This document shows positions 17,337 through 25,651 of a DNA stretch of 53,477 bases, piece after piece. Position 1 is the first letter of the stretch, and every line of letters begins with the position of its first letter. Source of the DNA: JAHHUA01 sp036635475 (GTDB lineage Bacteria > Bacillota > Clostridia > Oscillospirales > Ruminococcaceae); the NCBI GenBank assembly GCA_036635475.1, contig JAVWQH010000013.1:1-53477 (forward strand). The letters run 5' to 3'. Below the pieces are notes generated by a model. It ran no database searches and was not told the origin of the DNA. It saw nothing but the letters and a program-made list of their open reading frames with translations. Position numbers and translations under genes: made by a program.

Positions 17337-18491
17337 TTAACCAAGGTAACCAGCAGCAGCTAAAATCTTTTTAGCATTTTCAAGGTTAGCCTCAGAAATA
17401 AGAACTACTGGACCAGTACAACCCATACCACTTTCAGCATAGATTTTCTCTTTCCACAATGCTGTAACAGCATCTTCAAGATCCATAATCTCTATACCGG
17501 TAATTGCGCCAGTAACAACTTCCTTAGGTGGAACAGCAACTTGTTCAGTTGGTGCAGCAGGTTTGTTACTTGCAGCTTTTCTAGCAGCTAAGATGTCTTT
17601 TAGTCCGGCAGCATTAGCTTTTTTGAACTCGTTCTTTGCAACATCGAATACTTTACCCTTAACAAGTTGAGCAGCATATTGGATAGCATTAGCTATAATA
17701 GGAGCACCTGAAGCACGAGAAACAATCATAACCAATTGATTATAATCTTGTCCGATACCAGGGCCATAACCATAACCTGTAGCCTCAAATCCACCGCCTG
17801 TTGTGAAAGAGGAAAGCATTTTTGTAACAATGTTACCTGTCAAAGAATCACAAACCATAATGTCAGGAGTTCCTTGAAGAATGTCGTTACCACGCATTAC
17901 ACTACCACCATCTGCACGATTAGAAGTAGCCCAATTAATGTCGTAACCACCCTTAGTAAGTTCTTTTAATGCTGTTTCTGTTTGACGAGCACCATCAACA
18001 TTCAAGATACCAACAGATGGGTTTTGATTTCCACAAGCTTTAGCAGTAATAATACCATAAATTGTGTTAAGAATCATACCTTCAATTCTGTCAGTTGATG
18101 AAGTACCTGTTGTTGTTGCAAGCAACATTTCGTTGCCCTTTGCAGGAGTGATAACACGACCAACTGTTGAAACACCGATAGGGAAAGGGAAGTGCATTGT
18201 AACAGCACCATCTATTTCATGGTTCTTTAACATTGCTTCCATAACCTTATGGCCTTCTTCATCATCTTTAACTTTAACAGTTGTTACAAGAGGATTTTCC
18301 ATAGTACCGATTACAACTACATCAACACCGTTTTTTGCAGCAATAATAGCACCATTCAAAGCATTTTGTTCGCCATGTTCACTGCCAAGAGCTGTAATAG
18401 CAATTCTAGGACGTTTGCCAACACTGCCTGTTTCCAAGCCGTCAGCAAGCTCAAGGAACGTATTGGCAATCATTTTTTCAATATTGTTCAT
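17337..18491 (-). CDS. grdD: Glycine reductase component C, subunit GrdD, 384 aa
   Basis: With GrdC, component C takes the carboxymethyl group from selenoprotein A and releases acetyl phosphate. GrdD is a PlsX-like subunit; visible motifs are RPRIAITALGSEHGEQNA and GIGQDYNQLVMIVSRASGAP, and the C-terminus ESGMGCTGPVVL carries conserved cysteine and glycine. The ATG at 18491 is used because AGGAGG lies just upstream, inside the last codons of grdC; a longer in-frame start would run into grdC. It is the last gene of the operon. Confidence 0.93.
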   Translation of the reverse strand: MNNIEKMIANTFLELADGLETGSVGKRPRIAITALGSEHGEQNALNGAIIAAKNGVDVVVIGTMENPLVTTVKVKDDEEGHKVMEAMLKNHEIDGAVTMHFPFPIGVSTVGRVITPAKGNEMLLATTTGTSSTDRIEGMILNTIYGIITAKACGNQNPSVGILNVDGARQTETALKELTKGGYDINWATSNRADGGSVMRGNDILQGTPDIMVCDSLTGNIVTKMLSSFTTGGGFEATGYGYGPGIGQDYNQLVMIVSRASGAPIIANAIQYAAQLVKGKVFDVAKNEFKKANAAGLKDILAARKAASNKPAAPTEQVAVPPKEVVTGAITGIEIMDLEDAVTALWKEKIYAESGMGCTGPVVLISEANLENAKKILAAAGYLG

Positions 18492-18495
18492 ATTA

Positions 18496-20034
18496 CTAAT
18501 CCTCCTGTGAGAGCATGCTTTTTGCAAAATCACGAAGTGAACTGCTAATTAGTGAACGTATTGTGTCTTCACTTACGGAAGCTTCTTCAGTAGCACCACT
18601 GTTTGGCTTAATAACAAAAGAAACACCATCAAATAGATTAGTCATACGGCCGAGGAACAAACTTCCCTTACCGATAATCATAGCATTCTTAATCTTGCCA
18701 TCAAGTAAATCTTGACAAGCAAAACCAATGTAAGGAACACCTGATGGAATATGTCCTTGTGTTGGAGCCCAACCAACTAGACCATGCTTAGCAGGGAATG
18801 AAGCTAGTTCGCTCTTATCCATTTCGCCACTCTTAACAGCAAGTGCACCAATCATCTTGTAGTTAGCAAGAGGAACGTCGCCTGCACCGGCTGGCTTTGT
18901 GATGTCTGGGTTTTGCATTTCTGGAGAATAACGATCAATATCTGTAATCTTCATTCCAACTCTTGCAAGAGGAGCTTGAACTAGAGATGTGATAACAGCT
19001 TGAGGTGATGAACCTGTTCCAACAGTATGACGTCCAAGAATTGACAAGTCAATTTCAGGGTTAATACCATCATTCTTTGTGATAATTACAGCAAATCCGC
19101 CAATCATATCTTCAAGAATTGGAATATCTTTTTTAACATGGTCTTTACCATTCATACCAAGTTTAGCAGTACAACCGCCACTTGTTACAGCAACGCAATT
19201 GTAAGCTCCTGAAGTAACAAGAGCAGCAGCAGCAATGATTGTATGAGCAGGAGCAGCACAGAAACCTCTCATATCAGCACCAGAAGCACTGGATAATCCT
19301 GCAATTTCAGCAGCAGCCTTAGCAAAGTTACAACCACCACGTTGGTTCATATCGCCTGCAGCTTCTTCACAGCAGTCAAGAACGTATTCAACTTCGTCCT
19401 TTTCAATTCCGGCATTCTTAACAGCATATAGCAATGAAAGAACGCTTGAAGCTTTACAAACGATATTTTCGTGCATAACATGAGCGCTTAGGTTAACGTC
19501 GATATCATGAGCACGTTTAACACAACCAACCAATTTTCCGTTGTGGAATAGTGGTTCAGCATGTTCGACAGTAACATCATGTTCAATTACTGAAAGTTCT
19601 ACACCTTCTGTAATTCTAGCAACGATATCTTCAGAAATAATTTCATTAGCTACAAAAGCTGGTTTATGTTCTACTACGAAATTTTTGTCCAATAATACAA
19701 GGTCAAAAACATCACATACTTGCATCAAGATAAGGAATTCTTCTTGAGGCATAATCTCACCATATTTACCAAAACGTGTAGCTTTTGGATCTTTTTTATC
19801 ATACCAAGGAGCTTCAATTCCAGCTAGCTCATCAGGAGTGATATTACCAATATATGTTTGGTTAGGGTAATAAGAAACAACTGTATCATAATCTCTTAGT
19901 GATCCTGTAACTTGTTTTAGATACTCAGAATCTGGATTTACAATTCTCTCAGTTGTTTGTGTTGTACCATTTTGCAATACCATATCAGGTGTATGCACAA
20001 GAGTGTAGCCACTACCTTTTATAACACTGTTCAT
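18496..20034 (-). CDS. grdC: Glycine reductase component C, subunit GrdC, 512 aa
   Basis: FabH/thiolase-like large subunit of component C, which forms an acetyl thioester and, by phosphorolysis, acetyl phosphate. Recognised by the family sequence around VHTPDMVLQNGTTQTTERI, DYDTVVSYYPNQTYIGNI and TPDELAGIEAPWYDKKDPKA; the cysteine-rich stretch LDCCEEAAGDMNQRGGCNFA and TSGGCTAKLG are present. The start is ATG at 20034 or TTG at 20040; AAGGA lies 8 bases before the TTG, so both are possible. It is separated from grdA by 123 bases that hold a hairpin; grdD starts 4 bases after its stop. Confidence 0.93.
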   Translation of the reverse strand: MNSVIKGSGYTLVHTPDMVLQNGTTQTTERIVNPDSEYLKQVTGSLRDYDTVVSYYPNQTYIGNITPDELAGIEAPWYDKKDPKATRFGKYGEIMPQEEFLILMQVCDVFDLVLLDKNFVVEHKPAFVANEIISEDIVARITEGVELSVIEHDVTVEHAEPLFHNGKLVGCVKRAHDIDVNLSAHVMHENIVCKASSVLSLLYAVKNAGIEKDEVEYVLDCCEEAAGDMNQRGGCNFAKAAAEIAGLSSASGADMRGFCAAPAHTIIAAAALVTSGAYNCVAVTSGGCTAKLGMNGKDHVKKDIPILEDMIGGFAVIITKNDGINPEIDLSILGRHTVGTGSSPQAVITSLVQAPLARVGMKITDIDRYSPEMQNPDITKPAGAGDVPLANYKMIGALAVKSGEMDKSELASFPAKHGLVGWAPTQGHIPSGVPYIGFACQDLLDGKIKNAMIIGKGSLFLGRMTNLFDGVSFVIKPNSGATEEASVSEDTIRSLISSSLRDFAKSMLSQED

Positions 20035-20100
20035 AAGCAATACGACCGTCCTTAATCTATAAATTTAACCTTTTTAAGGTTATAAACGATTTTATAACAA

Positions 20101-20138
20101 TAGGGGAGCCAAGCAGATAACTCTACCCGGCTCCGCCT
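20101..20138 (-). other. Hairpin between grdA and grdC
   Basis: GGAGCC and GGCTCC (plus-strand 105-110 and 129-134 of 20100) form a perfect core that extends to the TAGG/CCTA flanks. No T run follows on the minus strand, so a processing or partial-attenuation role between the abundant selenoprotein A message and grdC-grdD is more likely than full termination. Confidence 0.5.
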
Positions 20139-20139
20139 A

Positions 20140-20161
20140 CTATAAACTAGCTATAAACTAG
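20140..20161. repeat. Tandem 11-base repeat at the grdA stop codon
   Basis: CTATAAACTAG occurs twice head to tail; the second copy contains the grdA stop codon. Confidence 0.8.
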
Positions 20162-20628
20162 AATTTGCAGTATTGGTCACGGATGCTCTGCATTTCAGAA
20201 GTAATTTCGTCAATGTCAAGAACCATTTCCATCATGCTAATTTGCTCTTCATAAACAGCTTCATCAAATTCAGCTTTTATGATTTCTTCACAAACGTGAT
20301 ATACTTGAAGTCCTAACTGGACTCCTGTCAAAGGACCTGCAAAAGTTGGGTCGCCAGCAGTAACCGTTTCAGCTGCTAGGCCAGATGCTTCAGCTTCAGC
20401 AGCGCCAAGTAGAACAACTAGGTTCTCTGCGCCGTGTAGATCAGCTAAATCTTTAACTCTCTTTTGATTTTCCAAGTCCATTGCACCAGCGGCTGTTCAG
20501 ACAAAGCACTCAGTAGATGAAAATACAACTTCTGCACCTGCTGTAGTAGCACAAGCAGCAATTGCTGGTCCTGGAACGCCGTCTCTGTCGCCGATGATGA
20601 TAACTTTTTTACCGTTTAAAATAGACAT
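20158..20628 (-). CDS. grdA: Glycine/sarcosine/betaine reductase selenoprotein A (GrdA), Sec44, 156 aa
   Basis: Central carrier of the glycine reductase complex: its selenol binds the carboxymethyl group taken from glycine by component B and hands it to component C. The ATG at 20628 (AAAGGAGG upstream) gives MSILNGKKVIIIGDRDGVPG. An in-frame TGA at 20497-20499 is codon 44, in the motif CFVU-TAAGAMDLENQ, exactly where GrdA proteins carry selenocysteine in a CxxU redox motif. The frame then runs to 20158. Automatic callers will truncate it. It lies 55 bases after trxA, its likely reductant. Confidence 0.97.
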
Positions 20629-20683
20629 AATAATATCCTCCTTTCGACACGAGTAAATATAAGCAAACCTTTCGGTTACTTAA

Positions 20684-21004
20684 CTATAGATAAAACTTCT
20701 TGATCATTGCTTCAACGTTTTCAGCAGTTGCGTCTTCTTTAACGCACTCTTCAACTTTTTCGCCATTCTTGTATATAGCGATAACTGGAAGACCAAGAAT
20801 TTTTTGACCGATTGCAAGTCTACGAGCCTTAGTTGTGTTAAGGGAAGTGAACTTGATTTTGTCGCCATATTTTTCAGCATAAGCATGAATTGTAGGCATC
20901 AAAGCTGCACATGGTACACAACCGTCGCCGTAGAAATCAACAAGAACTGTTTCTGTTGATTCAAGAACTTCTGCTTGGAAATTATCTTTTGTTAAATCTA
21001 ACAT
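20684..21004 (-). CDS. trxA: Thioredoxin of the glycine reductase system, 106 aa
   Basis: Small thioredoxin with redox motif GCVPC (Cys29, Cys32) instead of the usual WCGPC. The GCVPC form is known from glycine-reducing clostridia (E. acidaminophilum, C. litorale), where thioredoxin reduces selenoprotein A. The aspartate in LVDFYG and the cis-proline segment LGLPVIAIYKNG are present. It sits between trxB (29 bases upstream) and grdA (55 bases downstream), supporting a dedicated role. Confidence 0.93.
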   Translation of the reverse strand: MLDLTKDNFQAEVLESTETVLVDFYGDGCVPCAALMPTIHAYAEKYGDKIKFTSLNTTKARRLAIGQKILGLPVIAIYKNGEKVEECVKEDATAENVEAMIKKFYL

Positions 21005-21033
21005 TTTAAAGACTCCTTTTGTAAATTATATTT

Positions 21034-21972
21034 TTATTCGTTTTCGCTTAGGTAATGCTCAACAGAGTGTACTGCAATAGCACCATCTGCTGCAGCTGTA
21101 ACAACTTGACGGAAGCTCTTCTTTCTTACGTCACCGGCAGCAAATACACCTGGGATATTTGTTTTCATATCGTCATCTGTTAGGATATAACCATTTTCAA
21201 TGTCTAGTTGGTCAGCAACTAGCTCTGAACGTGGATTGAAACCAATGAATACAAACACACCGAAAATGCCATCTTCTTCATCAGCATGAATAACAGACAT
21301 TTCTCCGGTCTTGATATTTTCAACTTCAATTGTGTTAAGAATATCATCACCATCAAATTTTCTGATAACTGAATTCCACATAAATGCCATTTTAGGATTA
21401 GCAAATGCTTTTTCCTGAAGGCTCTTAGCTGCACGAAGTTCTTCTCTACGATGAACAACTGTTACCTTGCGAGCAAACTTTGTTAGATAAAGAGCTTCTT
21501 GGATAGCGGAATCTCCGCCGCCAACAACAAATACCTCAAAATCTTCGAAGAAGTTAGCATCACATGTTGCACAGTAAGAAACACCCTTACCTACGAACTT
21601 GCCTTCGTTTTCGCTACCTGCAGGCTTTGGAAATGCACCTGTTGCAACGATAACAGTTTTAGCAAGGTATTCTCCGTTAACGCAAGTAATCTTCTTAGGA
21701 TTGCTTTTCAAATCAACAGATTTAATAGTATCCTTTACTCTTTCAGCACCAAATTTTTCAACTTGAGCTGACATACGAGCTATTAGAACTGGGCCTGGCT
21801 CTGCGTTTGGAGAACCTGGGTAGTTCTCAATATCGTCTGTGATTGCAATTTGTCCGCCATCTTGACCTTTTTCAATAATAAGTGTAGATAGGCGAGAACG
21901 TCCTGCGTACAAACCTGCGGAAAGTCCAGCAGGTCCTGCACCAAGGATAACAACATCATAGATTTTAGACAT
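21034..21972 (-). CDS. trxB: Thioredoxin reductase, 312 aa
   Basis: Low-molecular-weight FAD/NADPH thioredoxin reductase. N-terminal FAD motif GAGPAGLSAGLYAGR, redox centre CATC (Cys134, Cys137), NAD(P)H-binding motif VVGGGDSAIQEALYL followed by HRREELRAAK, and C-terminal FAAGDVRKKSFRQVVTAAADG. The HRRxxxR pattern suggests NADPH. In this operon it would feed electrons through TrxA to GrdA. It lies 33 bases after grdB. Confidence 0.95.
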   Translation of the reverse strand: MSKIYDVVILGAGPAGLSAGLYAGRSRLSTLIIEKGQDGGQIAITDDIENYPGSPNAEPGPVLIARMSAQVEKFGAERVKDTIKSVDLKSNPKKITCVNGEYLAKTVIVATGAFPKPAGSENEGKFVGKGVSYCATCDANFFEDFEVFVVGGGDSAIQEALYLTKFARKVTVVHRREELRAAKSLQEKAFANPKMAFMWNSVIRKFDGDDILNTIEVENIKTGEMSVIHADEEDGIFGVFVFIGFNPRSELVADQLDIENGYILTDDDMKTNIPGVFAAGDVRKKSFRQVVTAAADGAIAVHSVEHYLSENE

Positions 21973-22005
21973 ATTTGTTTACCTCTTTATCTTAATAATA
22001 TAAAA

Positions 22006-23316
22006 TTAGTCCTCAAAAATTGTTTGATCTTCAACTTCAGTTGTCAAAGCACGGAATGCTGTTTTAAGAAGCTTTCTACGAATTGCTTTTTCTTCTTCCA
22101 TTGTTAGGTTAGGGTCACCTAGTGGGTGAGGGATAGCGATAGCTGGAACAATTCTGTTAGCACCAACTGTCATAGAGATAGGTGTTACTGTACAAATATG
22201 AACTACAGGGAAACCTGCTCTCTCGATTTCTTTTACTAACGTTGCGCCGCAACGTGTACAAGTTCCTCAGGTTGAGGTTAGGATAACTGCATCCACATTT
22301 GCTTCCTTAAGGTCTTTGGCAATATCTTTACCAAATTGTACAGAAGAAGCAACAGCAGTACCGTTACCAACAGTTGTGTAGAAATAGTTGTGTAGAGAAC
22401 CAATAACGCCGTCTTTTTCAAATTCACGAAGAACGTCAACTGGCAAAACTCTATCGGAGTCATCGTTAGCATAGACTGGGTCATAACCACCATGTGCTGT
22501 TTCATATGTGTCAGCAGTTAGGTCCATAACGCCTTCGATGCAATATTTGCCATAATGAGAAGCATTTGAGCTTTCGATATGGTCTGGGTTACCCTTTGGA
22601 ACAGTACCACCGGAAGTAACCAAAGCAATTTTAGCTTTTGACAAGTCTTTAATTGCAGGCATTGGAGGAACTCTGTCGAAAGAAGGCATTGGATACTCAG
22701 TTGTGAAAGGCTTATCAGCTAGTTTCTTAATAAGCATCTTAACAGCTCTCTTAGAACCACGATCTTCTTCGAAGAAGTTCTTACGAATACCGTTAGGCAT
22801 ATAGCCTTCTTCACATGATGCACCAATTTCTTCATGGTTAGCTAGTTTAAGAGCTAGAGGAACCATTACTTTAACTGCATCTCTCATACCAGCAGCATTG
22901 TTTTTTGTAGCAATTGTCAAAACTTTGTTTTTGTACATATCAGCACCTGGGTTTTCAATGTACATACCTGTTAGAGCAGGAATACCAAGAGTTTCTTGAA
23001 CTGCAGTAGCGATAGCTCCACAAGCAACACCGTAACGTCCAGCATTGAATGCAGGTCCAGCAATGAATAGGTCAGGTTTTTCAACGCTAATCATATCCAT
23101 AATTTCTTTTTGTGCTTTTTCAAGGTTCTCGTTGAAGTAGGAGTCACCGCAAATAATTGTAGCAACGATTTCTGCTTCATCACCGAAACCAGCAGCTAGA
23201 GCAACACCAGGACCAATAATACCAGAAACTTTTTCTGGTGGAATATGAGCCATTTCTTCTCCGCCTTTTTGAGCAAAGAATTGGTTAATGTAATGAACTA
23301 TTCTAATTTTAGACAT
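22006..23316 (-). CDS. grdB: Glycine reductase component B selenoprotein GrdB, Sec350, 436 aa
   Basis: Selenoprotein subunit of substrate-specific component B; with the GrdE-derived subunits it binds glycine as a Schiff base and transfers the carboxymethyl group to GrdA. The frame from ATG 23316 meets TGA at 22267-22269 (codon 350) in the context ILTST-U-GTCTRCGATL, the expected UxxCxxC site, and continues to TAA at 22006-22008, ending EDQTIFED. The total of 436 aa is the family length. The N-terminus RIVHYINQFFAQKGGEE is diagnostic. A hairpin suited to be the SECIS element starts 11 bases after the TGA. The specificity for glycine rather than sarcosine or betaine is inferred from the glycine riboswitch. 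Confidence 0.97.
22239..22255 (-). promoter_or_regulatory. Candidate bacterial SECIS element in grdB
   Basis: Perfect 7-bp stem ACGTTGC/GCAACGT with loop GGC, beginning 11 bases after the TGA codon. The position fits a SelB-binding SECIS hairpin. Confidence 0.7.
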
Positions 23317-23334
23317 CGTAAAAGCAGCTCCTTT

Positions 23335-24615
23335 CTATCGTGCACTTAGGCGGTTAAAGCCAAGTTCGTTTGTAGCGCCTGTAATTACTTGAAGTTCTGC
23401 TGTGATTGTTCCGTCAGCTGCAAGGCTTCCTGCATGTCCGCCAGCAATCTTGTCAACAAAATCAAGTGTACCGATAACTTTGTCCATTTTTGGTAGGTGA
23501 ATAACTTGGTTAGCATTACCGCCTGTAACAACAGCTGTTGCTAGTGGGTCTGCGTCAGCAAGTGATTGGCTCTTACCATCTTGACCAGCATATTCATCAG
23601 TAATAATAACTGTTTTAATGCCTTTAAGTTCAATTTTCTTACAGTTCATGATAAGGTCTGTATCTGGGTTACCGAAACCTTCTTGAGATACAACAACACC
23701 ATCAACGCCTAGGAATTCTGCCAATTTAGCAGCCCAGTCAGATGAACGTTGTTTATCAGCAAGGTAAACGTTTTCGTTTGTAATAATAACACCAACAAAG
23801 TTTAGTGTCTTGCCATGTTCTTCAAACAAATCAGCAACAACAGGGTTGTTTAGATGATGGTAAGTTGTATTCTTGTCACATGCAGATACGCAGTTACCGG
23901 AAACAATAGCACCGTCCATAATTTCTGTTGGGTTGATAATTGTTGATAGGGAACGTTTAGCATCAACGCCGTATACATAAGTATCATGTAGTAGGCCTTG
24001 GCTTTGTAGCATTTGAACATAAGCAACTCTTGGTAGTTCAGGATATAGTCTAATGCCTTCCTTAACTGAAGGAGTTTCAAATGTTTTAACTTCATCAGGA
24101 GTTAGTTCTCTTGCAAGTTCTCCTAGGAAAGCAGCTGTTTTAAATCCAACCATACGAACTGAATGTTCATATTCATGTTGTTTTAGTCCTTCAACTGGTT
24201 CACATACAAGAACAAGATTGTTTAGTTTTGAGAATGGTGTATAGTCAGCACCAGGTCCGGTCATATCAATGATACCTTCTTGGAAACCAACGATTTTACC
24301 AGCTGTAACAACTGCACAACCACGTAGAACGTGTGTACGGCCACTACCAACTGTTTCTGGTTTGCAAAGCATTCCAGGGAATATACCACCAGGTCCTTCA
24401 ACCTTTACACGAGGCTCAATTACGTCCTTAACAGGGGTAATTCTAACGCTCTCTCCAGGTCTAGCAATGTCGAATGTAACCGATTTAAGGTTTTCATCCT
24501 CCATAATTATTGCCTTGATTTCATCTTGATTTACGTAGAGAACACCGTCTCTTACTTCTGATTTTTTTGCGAACTGTACATCATTAATGTTCAGATATCC
24601 AAGTTCAAGTTTCAA
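23335..24615 (-). CDS. grdE: Glycine reductase component B proprotein GrdE, 426 aa
   Basis: Proprotein cleaved autocatalytically into two component B subunits, the larger C-terminal one carrying an N-terminal carbonyl (pyruvoyl-type) group that binds glycine. The cleavage cysteine is visible at residue 242 in SGNCVSACDKNTTYHH, the same position known for GrdE. The N-terminus MKLELGYLNINDVQFAK and the length match the family. The start follows GGAGGG. It lies 30 bases after grdX and 18 bases before grdB. Confidence 0.95.
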   Translation of the reverse strand: MKLELGYLNINDVQFAKKSEVRDGVLYVNQDEIKAIIMEDENLKSVTFDIARPGESVRITPVKDVIEPRVKVEGPGGIFPGMLCKPETVGSGRTHVLRGCAVVTAGKIVGFQEGIIDMTGPGADYTPFSKLNNLVLVCEPVEGLKQHEYEHSVRMVGFKTAAFLGELARELTPDEVKTFETPSVKEGIRLYPELPRVAYVQMLQSQGLLHDTYVYGVDAKRSLSTIINPTEIMDGAIVSGNCVSACDKNTTYHHLNNPVVADLFEEHGKTLNFVGVIITNENVYLADKQRSSDWAAKLAEFLGVDGVVVSQEGFGNPDTDLIMNCKKIELKGIKTVIITDEYAGQDGKSQSLADADPLATAVVTGGNANQVIHLPKMDKVIGTLDFVDKIAGGHAGSLAADGTITAELQVITGATNELGFNRLSAR

Positions 24616-24645
24616 GGTTTTTCCCTCCTAATAAATATTTCAGTT

Positions 24646-25017
24646 TTATTGAATTGCAGAATTAACTGCATTCCTGATAAGTGTTGCATCAACAACTGCA
24701 AAATCATCTTTGATTCTGTCAGTCATATTGATATATTTAGGGGCGAACTTTTTAGCGGTAATAATGCTGTTTTCGATAAGGATTAAAGAATCCATATCAA
24801 TTTTATCTTTTTGCTGTTTTGTAATAATAACAGATTTAAAAGGGGTTTCATTAGGTTTAACACTTCCTGAAAGGGGGTGTGTTAAAATTTTAACACCTTT
24901 GTGTACTCTATCACGTATTTCAGTCAGCAACTCGATATATGAGCAATCCAAAAGTTCAACATCAATAATATCTGATAATTGTTGTTTTGCCAATGGATTA
25001 TTCGTAATAATCATCAT
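24646..25017 (-). CDS. grdX: GrdX family protein, about 123 aa
   Basis: Small protein of unknown function that is typically the first gene of glycine reductase operons. The sequence begins MMIITNNPLAKQQLSD and ends IRNAVNSAIQ, with the internal IIDVELLDCSYIELL and ILTHPLSGSVKPNETPFKS segments typical of GrdX. The start is uncertain: ATG at 25017 is the family-like start, but AAGGCAGG lies 8 bases before a TTG at 25023, and a frame open from TTG 25062 would begin 15 codons earlier. It follows the riboswitch terminator by about 60 bases. Confidence 0.88.
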   Translation of the reverse strand: MMIITNNPLAKQQLSDIIDVELLDCSYIELLTEIRDRVHKGVKILTHPLSGSVKPNETPFKSVIITKQQKDKIDMDSLILIENSIITAKKFAPKYINMTDRIKDDFAVVDATLIRNAVNSAIQ

Positions 25018-25076
25018 ATCCAATATTTGTACCTGCCTTTCGGACGAAAAGTTAATAGTCAAATGCGAATGAGCAT

Positions 25077-25126
25077 AAAAAACGACTATGTATCTAATTT
25101 TTATAACAAAACAAATACATAGTCGT
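25077..25126 (-). terminator. Riboswitch-controlled terminator before grdX
   Basis: On the minus strand a perfect 12-bp stem, ACGACTATGTAT against ATACATAGTCGT (plus-strand arms 25082-25093 and 25115-25126), is followed by TTTTTT. It sits directly after the second glycine aptamer, as expected for the expression platform. Confidence 0.9.
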
Positions 25127-25128
25127 AA

Positions 25129-25305
25129 CTCTGTTTGTTTACCTGAGAGATTCCGGATAAATCCGTTGCACCTATGGCGTCATAAATGACTCTACAGAGC
25201 GTAGTCCATAACCAGTCCTTTTGCCTGAAAGTTTCATATTACTTATGACTAAAAAAGTAATATTTTCATCTTCGGCGATGGTAAAAACCATTCTCTCCTG
25301 ATTAT
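25129..25305 (-). promoter_or_regulatory. Tandem glycine riboswitch
   Basis: Minus-strand RNA shows aptamer I from GGAGAG (25298) through GCCGAAG to TTTCAGGCAAAAGGACTGG, then the linker and aptamer II from CTCTGTAGAG through GGTGCAACGG to CTCTCAGGTAAACAAACAGAG-like ending at 25129. These are conserved core elements of the two glycine aptamers. Together with the terminator downstream it most likely acts as an ON switch for the operon when glycine is plentiful. Confidence 0.93.
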
Positions 25306-25335
25306 TTCAACCTACATTATTAACTTTACAACTTT

Positions 25336-25364
25336 AAGTTACCATAGTATGATACGAATGTCAA
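25336..25364 (-). promoter_or_regulatory. Promoter of the grd operon
   Basis: Minus-strand TTGACA (25359-25364), 17-base spacer, TAACTT (25336-25341), with TGG directly before the -10 box. It starts the transcript about 30 bases before the riboswitch. Confidence 0.8.
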
Positions 25365-25651
25365 GAAATACAAACAATATTTGTAATGTTGTACAAAAAG
25401 TTAGATTTTAAATGTACAAAATGTCAAGTATAAATTTACATTTTTTGCTAAGAAAAATCAGATATAATTCCTATTTCCCTAGTGATTACATTATATCACA
25501 CATAAATAAAAAAAGCCATATAAAAAAACATAATAATCAAAATATTTCAAATTAATTTTTTCAATCACGAAATCTTCTTATTGTCATAAAACATATTGCA
25601 TAAAATGACAAAGTTTGATATCCTTGTACTATAAATGAAAGGTGGATAAGT
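25365..25651. other. Divergent intergenic region between grd and sel loci
   Basis: About 290 AT-rich bases with no gene. TATAAA at about 25630 is too close to the selD ribosome-binding site to be a convincing promoter; the selD promoter was not located with confidence. Confidence 0.5.

Noticed and set aside
18064..18510. Long plus-strand frame antisense to grdD
   Set aside because: It is a shadow of grdD, has no ribosome-binding site, and the minus-strand protein is clearly the conserved one. Similar antisense frames over ffh, grdE, selB and the calcium ATPase were rejected for the same reason.
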